DNA of 64,000 nucleotides, from the NCBI GenBank assembly GCA_964016875.1, contig OZ024721.1, positions 36,126,823 through 36,190,822 of the forward strand. Reading direction: 5' to 3'. The DNA comes from Fallopia convolvulus (lineage: Eukaryota > Streptophyta > Magnoliopsida > Caryophyllales > Polygonaceae). Position numbers and translations under genes: made by a program. Below are positions 46,160-56,855 of this stretch, in pieces. How positions within the stretch are numbered: the first letter of the stretch is position 1; each line of letters starts with the position of its first letter. The notes below the pieces were generated by a model. That model was given only the letters and a program-made list of their open reading frames with translations. It did not search any database and was not told the DNA's origin.

Positions 46160-47224
46160 CATCATGGGGATAATCGTTTAAAAACCCTTTCTAGGGCAAT
46201 CAAAACATTGTTTATAAACATTGTTCGAAGAGAAGAAAAGTTGTTCCAACTGTTCAAAACATCGGCAAGGAGGCACTTCACTCTATAGGGTAGAATTGTC
46301 ACTAGGAGGTGGCAGTGGGAGAGGGATTTGAGCAAGAGGAGTAGCTTGGACAACATGCATATCGTCTATGGCCTTAGGATTTTGAGGCATGACCGGATCT
46401 TCTACAATGATCTTTTCCTCATCTTCACCTTCAGTGGTCAGCACATCAAACTCCTCGAGCACTACCAAGGGCTCGTCCATGTCATTCTTGTAGTTTAGGA
46501 CGGAAGGCGGCGATAGCGCACAAAAACCTTCCTCTCGGTGCCACCGGTTGCGGTGCTCGTCCTAAAAGTCTTGGGGCGAGAGACTTAGAAGGCGATGATG
46601 GTACGACAATCTTTGTTGAGGCAGCCTCCAGCGAAACCTTCTTTTACGTCGATTGGACAACAATCACATCTTTTCCGCTCCACTACCGCTAGGAGCATCC
46701 TTCTTACTCCTCTTCGCAATAACACTAATCATCGCCGATGCGCTCAATGTATCTACAAAAATGGATTAATAAGAAAAAGAAAACAAAAGAATAACTCATT
46801 GTGATATACTAAAGGTAAGCTCATACCAACGCGTTCTAAGTTCTAACCGCTCATAAGTTATCATCTCTTTACGTGCCCTTAACCCCCCGCAATGAAAGCC
46901 TTCTTAGCATCTTCAATATCATTCTAGAACATTTTATCTTGCGTACGATATGTGTGGGACGTGACGGGAAATTTAAAGAGATCACCCCGGGTGTCGCGAA
47001 CAAGAAACCACCTAGTGTGCCAATGCCCTAGGTTGGAGGGGGTGGATATCAAGTTCAGGGAAGGAAGACTATGGTTGATGTAGCCATGGACCAACTTCGA
47101 GATTAAAAGACACTGCATGTGGTGATCTCTGGCTCCTCATATATCTCGAGACACCTTATAGTGTACACACACAAATATCTCCACGTATTAGGAGCCATTT
47201 GAGAAACAAACACATTCAACAACC
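46160..47224 (-). other. Unclassified retroelement-like remnant
   Basis: Short minus-strand frames remain, for example 46480-46283, an acidic and Pro-rich tail (EGEDEEKIIVEDP, PLPLPPPS). The frame around 46920-47200 includes short stretches such as HWHTRWFLVRDTRGDLF. They do not match a family I can name. Stops interrupt all frames. Position next to a Ty3 remnant suggests transposon debris, but this is inference. Confidence 0.3.
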
Positions 47225-47450
47225 ACAATTACTCAACAATGTGCGCGGGGAGGTGATGTGACCCCGACACTGACGGCTAGCCAGGAGGAGTCCATGTTTG
47301 TGTGCTCCGACGGACCCATCACTCGAGCTAGGACCCGCGCCGTCGCCCGAGCCACGACGTCCATCGTCGCACACACACTTGCCAGCCACGGCGCGCCAAC
47401 CGCCAAGCCAGCTTTCGCGTGCCTTTGCGTCATCGGCACCGCGCCACCCT

Positions 47451-47544
47451 TCGGTATCGAGGACTCACCCTTCGGTACCGATGTGTTCTCCGTCGGTACC
47501 GAGGACTCACCCTTTGGTACCGATGCCTCACCCGTCGGTACCGA
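47451..47544 (+). repeat. 21-nt tandem repeat of TCGGTACCGA palindromes
   Basis: Units start at 47451 (TCGGTATCGA), 47472, 47493, 47514 (TTGGTACCGA) and 47535, all exactly 21 nt apart. They lie in the open frame and encode seven-residue repeats with the pattern GTEDSPF/GTDASPV. The palindrome differs from element A's, but the phasing is the same. Confidence 0.9.
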
Positions 47545-47870
47545 GGACCTCGTCTCGGGACCCCTTGCAATGTCCGTGCCGGGCCAACCCGACGTCGCGG
47601 CATGAGGTTCTTGCGCTCACGCTGGAGCGCCGACTCCCTTATCGCGCCGCGCCAGCCCATGTCACGGACTTGTCACGACATGGCCACCGTGACCACTATC
47701 TTTTATTGCTTTATTTATTATATTTCCCTTCTAAAACTTGCTAAAAAAATTACTACGTTTGGCATGTAGTTTCGGGCTAGGGCCTAGGGCTTGATGTTGG
47801 GCCGCTTGCACGCGCCTCTCTAATCATTCCCACACCCCTAGGTTTCTTTTAGGGTTTCTAGGAGCTCCTC

Positions 47871-47879
47871 TATATAAAG
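47871..47879 (+). promoter_or_regulatory. TATA box of the remnant LTR
   Basis: TATATAAAG lies in an LTR context, followed at about 30 bp by TATTTTCTCACAC, a plausible transcription start region. Confidence 0.6.
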
Positions 47880-48371
47880 GAGTCTCCTTTATTGTATTTT
47901 CTCACACTTTGATTGAATTATTTGAATGATAACGAATCTCTATCGAGATTACTCCAGATTTGTTTTTTTAAGGTGTCGACCTTTCTTAATCTCCCTCAAA
48001 CTCTTCTCGTCTAGTTCATCCTAGACGCCCTTCTCATCCTTTCAATTCTTTTCTCACCTCAAATTCTAGGCTTCACCTCACTTATCGGTTCGACTGGTGT
48101 ACAAGACCCACTACGAGTCCAAGACAAAGATCCAACTCGTGAATCCGAGATCGGGTGCACATCAGGAGGGGGAGCTAGTCGAAAGCCATCAATGAGGCTA
48201 TCATAATGCACTACCACACAACCATCGTAACAACCCATCAAGTTCCCCCTTGTTTGGGGAGTGTCAATTGACCCCCCCTAAGGGCATGGATAATCCACGG
48301 GGATCTCGGCTAAGTTGGCCCATCTAAGAGTCGACTTCGAACCGTAGGCAAAGTACATTCCTAACTTGGGG

Positions 48372-48785
48372 TTATTCGACATAGAATCCCTCTAATGAGA
48401 GACGAGGGGACCAACAGATCAAGAGGCAATCGTCGATATAACGAGGGGAAAAGTTAGGTTGATCGCTAGTGTTGGAAGATGAGCGTATGAGGATAACTAT
48501 AGGCTCCTCGTCCGATGTTAAGGACAAGGCGTGTTTCGCCCCCAAATAGAGTTGTGTGTATGTCATTTTAGAATAAATTGATGGTTCTCTCTCAGAATAC
48601 ATGAGGAAAGATGAGTCGCTAACGGGAAGTAGAAGCAAGGACAAGTTTTGAGAATCGCTAAGGTCCTTGTTGGGCGCTTTCAAATCTGCGGGCTCCTTGT
48701 AAAATCTATCCCAATCAATAATAATAAACCCTCGCGATACATATGAATGACAAACGACATAATAATCTTTTCCAAAGCTTCCCAA
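48372..48785 (-). CDS. Hypothetical ORF, probably retroelement debris
   Basis: I do not recognise this 137-residue frame. It has no obvious motif, signal peptide or zinc knuckle. It lies between a Ty3 LTR end and a decayed LINE, on the opposite strand to both. The flanking sequence on its 3' side (48170-48370) contains many stops in all frames. Most likely it is a leftover of a gag-like gene or chance, and is listed only because it is one of the longer open frames in this stretch. Confidence 0.2.
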   Translation of the reverse strand: MGSFGKDYYVVCHSYVSRGFIIIDWDRFYKEPADLKAPNKDLSDSQNLSLLLLPVSDSSFLMYSEREPSIYSKMTYTQLYLGAKHALSLTSDEEPIVILIRSSSNTSDQPNFSPRYIDDCLLICWSPRLSLEGFYVE

Positions 48786-48789
48786 AGTG

Positions 48790-50640
48790 CTTGTAATAGG
48801 ACAATAAGACAGACTGTTGAAGATTATTGTGCGATGTCAGGACAAAAAGTTAACTACCATAAATTAGCGTTTTAAACATCAAAAAATATCAATAATCAAC
48901 CTAAACTGCAAATCCAACAAGCTCTTGGGATCTCAGCCATGACGGATTTGGAGAAATATCTTGGATGCCAATTATTAATGGCAAAGTGAAAAAGGAAACG
49001 TTTAAGGATGTGGTAGGAAAGACATAAAACCAATTAACAAAGTGGAAGGCAAATTCACTATTTCAAGAAGGCCGAGCGACTCTAATTCGAGCTAACCCAG
49101 CAGCAAAACCGAATTATATAATGCAGAGTTTTATGATACCGAAAAATACTCACGAAAACCTAGATAGATTAAACACATGTTTTCTATGGAGCAAAGATCA
49201 ACACTACAAGCCACTTGTTGGTTTGGATAAAATATGCAAACTAAAATCTCATGGAGGTCTCGGAATTAGAAAGGCAGAGCACATGAACAAAGCACTTAAA
49301 ATGAAATTATTATGAAATTTTTTGGCGGAGCCACATCAAAGTAGTAACTGAGAAATATACTCAGCAAGATACTTTTTTCACATACAAATTAAAATCCAAT
49401 ACGTTGTGGCAATGGAAAAAACTAATAAACTTAAGACATGAATTTGAAAAGGGGCTTATTTGGCAAGTAGGTGATGGAAAAATGATTAATTTCTGAAAAG
49501 ATAAATGGGTAGTGAATGAAAGCCTTAAACCTTATGCACTAGATCCTACAACGGTGAATGTTCCAACCAAGGTTGGGGACTTTATATCTGACGACAAAGT
49601 GTGAAAAACAACACAATTGCAACAAATACTTCTGTATGACATTGTTGAACAAATTATTGCCATTCCAATCCCGGACAACCTAATTAGGGATCGACTATAT
49701 TAGGCCCCAAGAAAAAACGGGTGGTTTTTGACTTTCACAACGATTGATTTAATAATAAATATTCAAGCCCAAAACCCAAGTATAAATAAGTAGCTATGGA
49801 AATTGGATACTTTCCCGAAAGTCAAAAATTTATTATGGAAGTTTCGCTCTAATGGGCTCCCGACGAAGGCGAGACTAAGGGAGAGGCATGTAGCGATACT
49901 TGAGGGCTGTGTTATGTGTAACTGCACGTTGGAAAATATTGGACACTTATTTGTCAAATGCCAGCACGCACAACGAATAATAAACAAGTAAACCGAAAGA
50001 CTACTCAAGTGTTGCATGCCTATGACATAATGAACAAAAGGCCGCAAATTATGTTGAATGAAATATATGGACAAATTGGAAGCAAAGAATTTACGGAACT
50101 GAGTGTCAGCTGGTGGTACATATGACATCAGAGAAATAAACTGGTTTTCCAACAGACTCCAAACAACCCGATACCTGACCTCAACCTATACATACGAAGC
50201 CAAATACAAAATTGGGAACTAACTAAATTGACGGAGGAGGATGAAGAAAAGACAATAACCAAAAAGTGTGCTAAAGGAAAGAAAAAAGGGAAATAGACAA
50301 TGGAGAAAGCCCCAACGAGGTGTCAATAAAGTTATTTTTGATGGATCTAGATTAACTAATGGACAAGCTGCAGTGGGTGTTGTGATTTGAGATCACAAAG
50401 GAGAAGTGATAGACATGCCGGTCAGAAAATATGGGAAAATGTTCAGCCTTGAAAGCAGAAACACTTGCGCTCAAAGATGCCATTAGGGAAGCAAAGAAAA
50501 GGAAACTCTTAAAAATTGAACTTGAAATAGGCAATTTAACAGTCATAAAAGCTACCCAAGGTAGTCGCTGCTGCCCTTGGGAAATTGAGATTACCATCTC
50601 CGCCATCCTTACTTCAAGTAAGAGTTCGAGATAGTTCAAT
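48790..50640 (+). pseudogene. Old LINE ORF2 remnant: RT tail, zf-RVT, RNase H-like
   Basis: Heavily decayed plus-strand LINE. The RT tail is readable in pieces (MTDLEKYLGCQL near 48945; SHGGLGIRKAEHMNKALKMKLL at 49249-49314). The zf-RVT region is at 49803-49991 (FPKVKNLLWKFRSNGLPTKA, CVMCNCTLENIGHLFVKC). An RNase H-like domain follows (VIFDGSRLTNGQAAVGVV at about 50327-50383, KAETLALKDAIREAKK at 50452-50499). Stops and frameshifts occur throughout. It ends about 300 bp upstream of the LIFEGUARD-like gene. Confidence 0.8.
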
Positions 50641-50949
50641 TAGTTCATTCTAAAATGACCTTTTATCTAAAGTGGACCACATTCTTCCCACTAATACTAT
50701 TAGAAACTCGCTAAAATTTATTGTTCTTATCTGAAAAGATGTTTTAGGGTGACCTCTTTGAGTTAAGAGCGTGCCCTAATCCTTATCTAATCAAAAAAAA
50801 TTACTCATTAACTAAACCGTAAAATACTAAATCCGGATATCGATTCCACATTTCAAATCCTGTCATCCAAACGCGGCCTTATACCCCATTCTCTCATTGC
50901 TGATAAGAAGGAAAAAGTGGGGAAGAAGAAGAGACAGAATTCAGAGAAG
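50641..50949 (+). promoter_or_regulatory. Upstream region and 5' UTR of the LIFEGUARD-like gene
   Basis: The only host sequence between the LINE remnant and the ATG. There is no strong TATA box. The segment just before the ATG is purine-rich (GAAGGAAAAAGTGGGGAAGA), as is common in plant 5' UTRs. The promoter may extend into, or have been truncated by, the LINE remnant. Confidence 0.45.
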
Positions 50950-52630
50950 ATGCACGCATTCGAGAGCTTAAGCACTAAGGGCGACATCGAAGAGGGGACC
51001 TTGTACCCCGGTCTCGGCCATGGCGAGAATCAGCTCCGATGGGGCTTCATCCGCAAGGTCTACGGCATCTTGTGCGCTCAGATTATCCTGACCACTCTCG
51101 TCTCTCTCGTCACCGTCCTCTCCGAACCGGTGAACCAACTTCTTCAGAACAACTCCGGCATCCTCCTCTTCTTTGCTATCATGCCTTTTGTTAGTAAGTC
51201 GTCCTGTCTCTCCCCGATCCTCCATCGTTTCTCAAGTTTCTGAATCTGAGATTGATTTTGTTGCCTTTTTATGCTGGATCGCTGGAATTTGGTTGGTTTT
51301 TGACTAATTCATTTGGCTTGTGGACGTAATTGATGAAGGATTGGGTTCGATTTCGTGATCAGGGTTCGTTGATGCCCTGTTTTGTTGTATGCGATAGTTA
51401 GGGTTTCTGCTAGCTGTCATCTTTGATTATTTTGATCATCTTGTGTTCATGATTCTTCCTTAGGTTTCGATAATTCCATAATTTTAACTTTTCGCGTTTT
51501 GAAGATGTGCCTAGATCTTGTAGAATAACTTTAAATTCTGAATTATGTACATTGTCGGTGAGATCACCACCATTATTGACTTGCATCTTATGTCTACCAG
51601 ATCTCACTGTAATGAGTGCTACTGAGATTAAATTGGGATGTGAGATTTTGTGATGAAATTGAAAAGGAATAATTATGACCAGGTAAACATTTATGTACCG
51701 CATGTTGTTTTTTTTCCCCTGTCCCCTGCTCTGTCAGGGCAACAATAACCCTAGATTTTCTTTGGATTATCATATGTTAATCCATGGAGAATTGATAAAT
51801 CAGGTAGGACTGGATTGCCTTTTCATAAGCTTCATTGGTTGATCTTTGTTGACACACATGCATGAATTGGCTCAATACATTTTTGGATTAGTTGATTCCC
51901 CTGTCTCTTTCTGTGCATCTACCACCATGTTTTTTTTCATATATCATCTTGGTTCTGCAGTTATGTGGCCCCTGTACATCTACCAGCAAAAGCACCCCCA
52001 CAATTTGGTTCTCCTCGCCCTATTCACAATTTGCTTGAGCGTCACAGTTGGCGTGGCATGTGCTAATACTGAAGGTATGCTTGATTCTCCTGTCTTAGTG
52101 CAGCTAATACTGTCATGCACATGTTCAATTGTAACAGTGCACCTGCACCTATCACTAACATTTTCCTTGTGGTATTAATAGGGAGAATCGTGCTTGAAGC
52201 ATTGATTTTAACATCAGCAGTGGTCTTCTCCCTGACTGCTTATACTTTCTGGGCTTCAAAGAAGGGCAAGGACTTCAGCTTCCTTGGACCAATCCTGTTC
52301 TCTTGTCTCGTTATCCTCGTTCTCACTGGGTTCATTCAGGTCAATTTAATCACTAAATCTATCTTATAATTATGATCAAATTATCATTTAGCTGATTTTC
52401 CCATTCTTTTGTTACTTTTACAGGCTTTCTTCCCACTCGGGTCTACATCTGTTGCTCTTTATGGTGGCATCAGTGCCATGATCTTCTCAGGCTACATCGT
52501 GTATGACACCGATAATCTGATCAAGCGGTTCACCTATGACGAGTACATCTGGGCATCAGTGACTCTTTATCTAGACATCCTGAATCTGTTCCTTGCCATC
52601 CTGCGTGTGCTGAGACAGGGGAACAACTAG
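50950..52630 (+). CDS. LFG: LIFEGUARD-like BAX inhibitor-1 family (TMBIM) membrane protein, 4 exons
   Basis: An intact host gene. The exons that keep frame with GT-AG introns are 50950-51193, 51961-52074, 52182-52339 and 52424-52630, giving 240 residues, the usual length of plant LIFEGUARD proteins. An N-terminal cytosolic tail (DIEEGTLYPG, residues 12-21) precedes seven likely membrane segments, starting at about 37-57, 69-90, 96-116 and 123-145. The C-terminal family signature is present: YDTDNLIKRFTYDEYIWASVTLYLDILNLFL (broken by no stop). Asp200/Asp202 and Asp223 lie where the family keeps its di-aspartyl pH sensor. Members sit in ER or tonoplast membranes, affect Ca2+ leak and restrain cell death; plant LFGs also modulate powdery mildew susceptibility. 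The exact paralogue number cannot be assigned. Start choice: first ATG in a purine-rich leader, matching the family N-terminus. Confidence 0.93.
51194..51960 (+). other. LIFEGUARD-like gene intron 1
   Basis: A 767-bp phase-1 intron with donor GTAAGT and acceptor TTCTGCAG. It is T-rich. I see no nested transposon. The other introns are 107 and 84 bp. Confidence 0.85.
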
Positions 52631-53279
52631 ATCCCTGAATCCTGCTCAAATGTTTGTCTATGGAATCAATTTACTTAAGTACTATATACTCCCTAAAACA
52701 ATTGTCTTAAGAGAAGTATGATTGTTGTGGTTTTGCAACTCTTGAAGTGACTTAAAGGATGTGTATATTGTCTGAACATCTCTGATTGGTTTTCATTGTT
52801 TCACGAATGGAAGCTTTTCCTAATTGACTCCAAGAAAGCATTTGAGTTACCTCAAATAAAAAGTTTGCCTATGTATAAGCAGGCTCTCCATGATTGCACT
52901 AGAATCCATTGTTGTGCTGCTGATTGTTATTTTGATCAATGGAGCAATTCTGTTAGATAAATACTTTTAAATACTGGATTAGGTTATGTTGAATCAATTG
53001 CTTCAAATGGATCTAACTTTCAGTGGTTTGGCTTTGTTCATGGTGAATCTAATGTCATTGTTCCACGTCGGAAATTGAGAATAAAGATGGATGAGGATAA
53101 AATGGTATGTAGATATGAATTTTATATATGAATGATAGATTTTAAACTAAAAATGTGAAGTAGTTGATATGTTTTTGAGTTGCTTCAAGATCAATCTATA
53201 TCACTTATATGCACCAATGCAGGCATCCTACTTTTTTTTATATTACAAGGCAAACTTTAAGATACTCGAAGATTACAAG
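52631..53279 (+). other. 3' UTR and downstream spacer of the LIFEGUARD-like gene
   Basis: The likely 3' UTR covers the first 200-250 bp; AATAAA occurs at about 52855. Beyond ~52900 the sequence holds no recognisable gene up to the LINE tail. Confidence 0.45.
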
Positions 53280-54843
53280 GCCAACCTAAGTTATCGCTGC
53301 AGATGATTTGTTGAAAATTAAATACAATAGGTTGATGATTAACATTTAATCCTAGGTTTTAACTGTAAAAAAAGAACTAGAAGTATCCTCTTGGAGTCTT
53401 AAAATCGCTTGCTGGAGTAAAGGGGTTTGGATATGTCTTCTTGCTAAGAAGTCAGCTGTAGTATTATATTTCATGTAATAATGGTAAATCAAGACATGCG
53501 GAATAGTAGCAATTAAAGAGTTAATATCATGAATAAATGTTTCAATTTTCCAAGGGACTTTCTAAATTCATTTAATTGAATTAATAATCGTGAGATTATC
53601 ACTCTCAATAATGACCTTTAAGGACCAAACAGTAGAGCAAAAGCTTCTGCTTTGTGGATACTCATAGGAGGCAAAATTTTCCTATCAAAGCCTAGAAATT
53701 TGCTATTATGATCACGAGCTAGGAAGTTCGCAAAAGTATTAGTGAAATCATTATTTTTTTTAGAAGCATCAAAAATTAGCTTGACCCAAGTCGGAGAAGG
53801 TTTAATCCAAGAAACTCCCAAATGTCGCTTACGAGCAAACACTTTCCTTGGAGCAATCGGATTGGCTGAGATCCATTGAAGATGTTGAGTGAACGCAATG
53901 TCTGCAGGTAAAAGATTAGAAGAACTCCTAGAAGGAATAAAAATCCGATCATTCCTATGACACCAAATATACCACCATAAAAAGCATAAGATATCATAAT
54001 TAACATTTAAATTTAAAGCATATATTGGATTGTCATTGAAATCACTTGAGATCGTAAATTGAAAACCAAAGTTTGACTTTGCTTCTAGGATGGAAATCAT
54101 TTTACGGCTGAAAAAACATTGAAAAAAATAAACGGTTTAAGTTTTCATGATTTCATCTTCTAGTTGGAAAAGGGAACACCAACTAGGCACCCCCGATTAA
54201 CAAACCCATTCTACTGATTTGCAATTGGTAAAGAATCAATACAGGATTTCCAATTAAAAGTTTTTATTTTTGGGGGTAGGTTTTTCTTTCTAATTCAACC
54301 AAGGCCAAACTGCGGCAACAGATAGGAAACTTGTAAGGAGCAAGCTAATTTAACTGAGAAGCATCCATCACCTGTATGAAGCCAAACAAGATGGCCATCC
54401 ATGAACTTGACATGAATACAGATCTACATAATGAGTTCAATAACCTGTTGAGATAATAAAGGAGATAGAGCATTTTCATTCCAAGAAAAAGTATCTAAAA
54501 TAAAAGCAGAGATTGTAAGGAAGGGATTGTCATTATTGTAGTATGACATTAAATCAAAATTTTGAATCCAAATGTCACACCAGAAATTTATATTTTTGGC
54601 CATTACCAACAATCCACCGAATACCAGAGGCATACTACTGACGGATGCTAAGTAAATGACCAAACTGCCAAGATAAATTGGCATTGTTTTTTTTTTCTGA
54701 TAATGAAGCAAGGAGACACAACCTAAATATTTATCTTTTATAATACAAACCCAAAAGTTAGATGGATCCGTTTGAATTTCCAAAGCAATTTCATTTGAAG
54801 AGCAATATTATTATTTTCTGCCATTCGAATCCCCAGCCCCCCC

Positions 54844-56239
54844 TGATAGCTTGCATATAGGTAGTGTTTAGAATGCATGTTTCCGTTTCTTTTGCATTGT
54901 TTTAGGTAGTTTTAGTTAGTTTCTTTAGTGTCTTAGAGTGTCTAGGAATTTTGGGTTTTTGCACTTGTTCTATGTTGTTTTATAAGTCTTCAAGTGAACA
55001 AGTGTGAAAGGAATGGAAACGGGAGAAGAACGCTTGAATTCGGGCCATCCGTTGGAGTTGTTGGTTCGACACCTTTGTCTTGTAAGGGTTCGTTCGGGAG
55101 CTATAGTGATCTGATAAAGTTGAGTTTGGAATCATTGGAAAGCTAATTAAAAGAGTTACAATTCATGTTTTTACTCCGAGTCCAAATTCCAACTCGAAGT
55201 GAGTCAAAACAGCCCCCGAAGTGTCAGCTGAATTCTGAACCGAGGTGCTGGCGGCACCCGCCGCCAGGCCGGCGGCACCCGCCGCCCTTGCCAACGCGGA
55301 GATCCTTTGGTCGACACGTGTTTTATTTCTATTGACTCTTCCTATGTCAGCTTTAATCCGAGATAACTGTATTTTTGGATAGACTTTTTAGACCTAGTTT
55401 GATATATTAGGTTTTAGAGAGTTGCATCTCTCATTCATAGACTATTATCATATTTTTCTTTTAGAGTTTTTAGCCTTTCATGGAGAACTAAGCCCTTTTG
55501 CTTAGTCAGACAATTGAAGCATCGTTTTGATTAAAGTTGTGAGATTTCTAATTCCTTATCTATTGCTTGGGTTTAATCTTATCTCTTGCTTGAATGTTTA
55601 TGATTTATTTCAACAGTTTCTAGCCAGATCAACTAGGGTTTGTTGTTATTGGATCTATTGCTAGATCTAGAGTGTTACTGGTTGAGCATCTCTAGATTGA
55701 AGTAGCAACTGCATCGTACTAGTATCTGGTTGTGCTAGTTTTATGCAGAAGAGATTTGATTTGCATTCTAGGGTAAAAGCTAGTTGTTTTATGCTAGAAT
55801 TGTATCCTATTATATTCCTATCCTTACTGCTGCTATTAAACTGAATCATTGATGGTTTCATGGTTGTTTAATTAGTTAGATCTAATAGTATCTGGTTGCG
55901 CTGTTAGTTAGAATTGAAAAGGAATTGGAAAATCCATTGCATGAGATATGGAGGTGAGGTCAATGATCAACTTGTCATACGATTGTGGATGTTTGTTTGC
56001 CTAAGCTATCTTCCTAATTATTGTTTCTCATAATCTTTTATTGTTTTGTTAGTTTTACATTCTTAGATTTAGTTACAAATTCAAAAACCTCTTTGTTACT
56101 TGTTTGACACAAAATTCATTACAAAAGATAAAATCTGTCTCCCTGTGGATTCGACCCGGACTTCCTAAAGACTACGGTTCTTAGTTAGTTTGGATTCTTT
56201 TGCATAGCCGTGATTTGCACGACCATTTCACGCCTATCA
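54844..56239 (+). repeat. 5' LTR of element D
   Basis: About 1,396 bp with TGATAG/CTATCA ends. It contains GGCGGCACCCGCCGCC at 55250 and again at 55271 (21 nt apart), unusually GC-rich for an otherwise AT-rich LTR. Confidence 0.85.
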
Positions 56240-56240
56240 A

Positions 56241-56260
56241 ATTGGCGCCGTTGCCGGGGA
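56241..56260 (+). other. Primer binding site of element D (tRNA-Asp type)
   Basis: ATTGGCGCCGTTGCCGGGGA follows directly after the LTR; the same core occurs in element A at 5918. Confidence 0.85.
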
Positions 56261-56410
56261 GGCAATAATTGTCTTTTTGTGTAATTTTTGTGCCAATTTT
56301 GGTGTGAACCTATCTTATGGTTCACACCCGTGCTACTAATAATTCACCACTTGTTTTTGATCCAGAAATTGAACGGACTCTTTTTAGAACTCGTCGAGCT
56401 GCTTCTTGAG

Positions 56411-56855
56411 TTACATTCTAGGGTAAAAGCTGGTTGTTTTATGCTAGAATTGTATCCTACTATATTCCTATCATTACTGCTGCTATTAAACTGAATCATT
56501 GATGGTTTCGTGGTTGTTTAATTAGTTAGAACTAATAGTATCTGGTTGTGCTGTTAGTTAGAATTGAAAAGGAATTGGAAAATCCATTGCATGTGATATT
56601 GAGGTGAAATCAATGATCAACTTGTCATTCGATTGTATTTGTTTGCCTAAGCTATCTTCCTAATTATTGTTTTTCATAATCTTTTATTGCTTTGTTAGTT
56701 TTGCATTCTTAGATTTAGTTCCAAATACAAAAACCCTTTAGTTACTTGTTTGACACAAAACTCATACAAAACGATAAATCTATCTCCCTGTGGATTTGAT
56801 CCGGACTTCCTAAAGACTACGGTTCTTAGTTAGTTTGGATTCTTTTGCATAGCCG
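56411..56855 (+). repeat. Truncated 3' LTR of element D
   Basis: Matches 55761-56210 with small differences. It lacks the first 917 bases and the last 29 bases of the LTR. Confidence 0.85.

Larger units (their letters stand above)
47225..48166 (+). mobile_element. Ty3/gypsy 3' remnant: pol tail and LTR
   Basis: It opens in the C-terminal tail of a pol protein related to element B: GPITRARTRAVARATTSI aligns with GPITRSRAKKIAQGTTSI of B. The open frame continues to a TGA at 47603-47605, through a 21-nt tandem repeat. The rest looks like LTR: a strong TATATAAAG at 47871, AT-rich R/U5-like sequence, and a probable end at GTGCACATCA (about 48166). All upstream gag and pol are gone. The exact LTR start cannot be placed, though in B the equivalent boundary falls just after ITRSRAKKI. 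Confidence 0.65.
54844..56855 (+). mobile_element. Internally deleted Athila/Tat-type LTR element D
   Basis: A complete left LTR (54844-56239, TGATAG...CTATCA) is followed by a tRNA-Asp type primer site (TTGGCGCCGTTGCCGGGGAG) and the first ~27 codons of a gag-like frame (TRATNNSPLVFDPEIERT). The sequence then jumps into the middle of a second LTR copy (56411-56855, matching 55761-56210). That copy also lacks its last 29 bases. CCCCC flanks both sides (54839-54843, 56856-56860), inside a C run that belonged to the host LINE, so the duplication is only suggestive. No coding capacity remains. Confidence 0.83.

Noticed and set aside
47451..47544. CRISPR-like regular repeats
   Set aside because: Spacing is 21 nt start to start with related, not unique, sequence between boxes, and this is plant nuclear DNA; it is a coding minisatellite.
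47298..47769. Arg/His-rich frames over the 21-nt palindrome array
   Set aside because: Any frame is open across a 21-nt repeat without stops. The frame continuing ITRARTRAV is the one with a homologue in element B.
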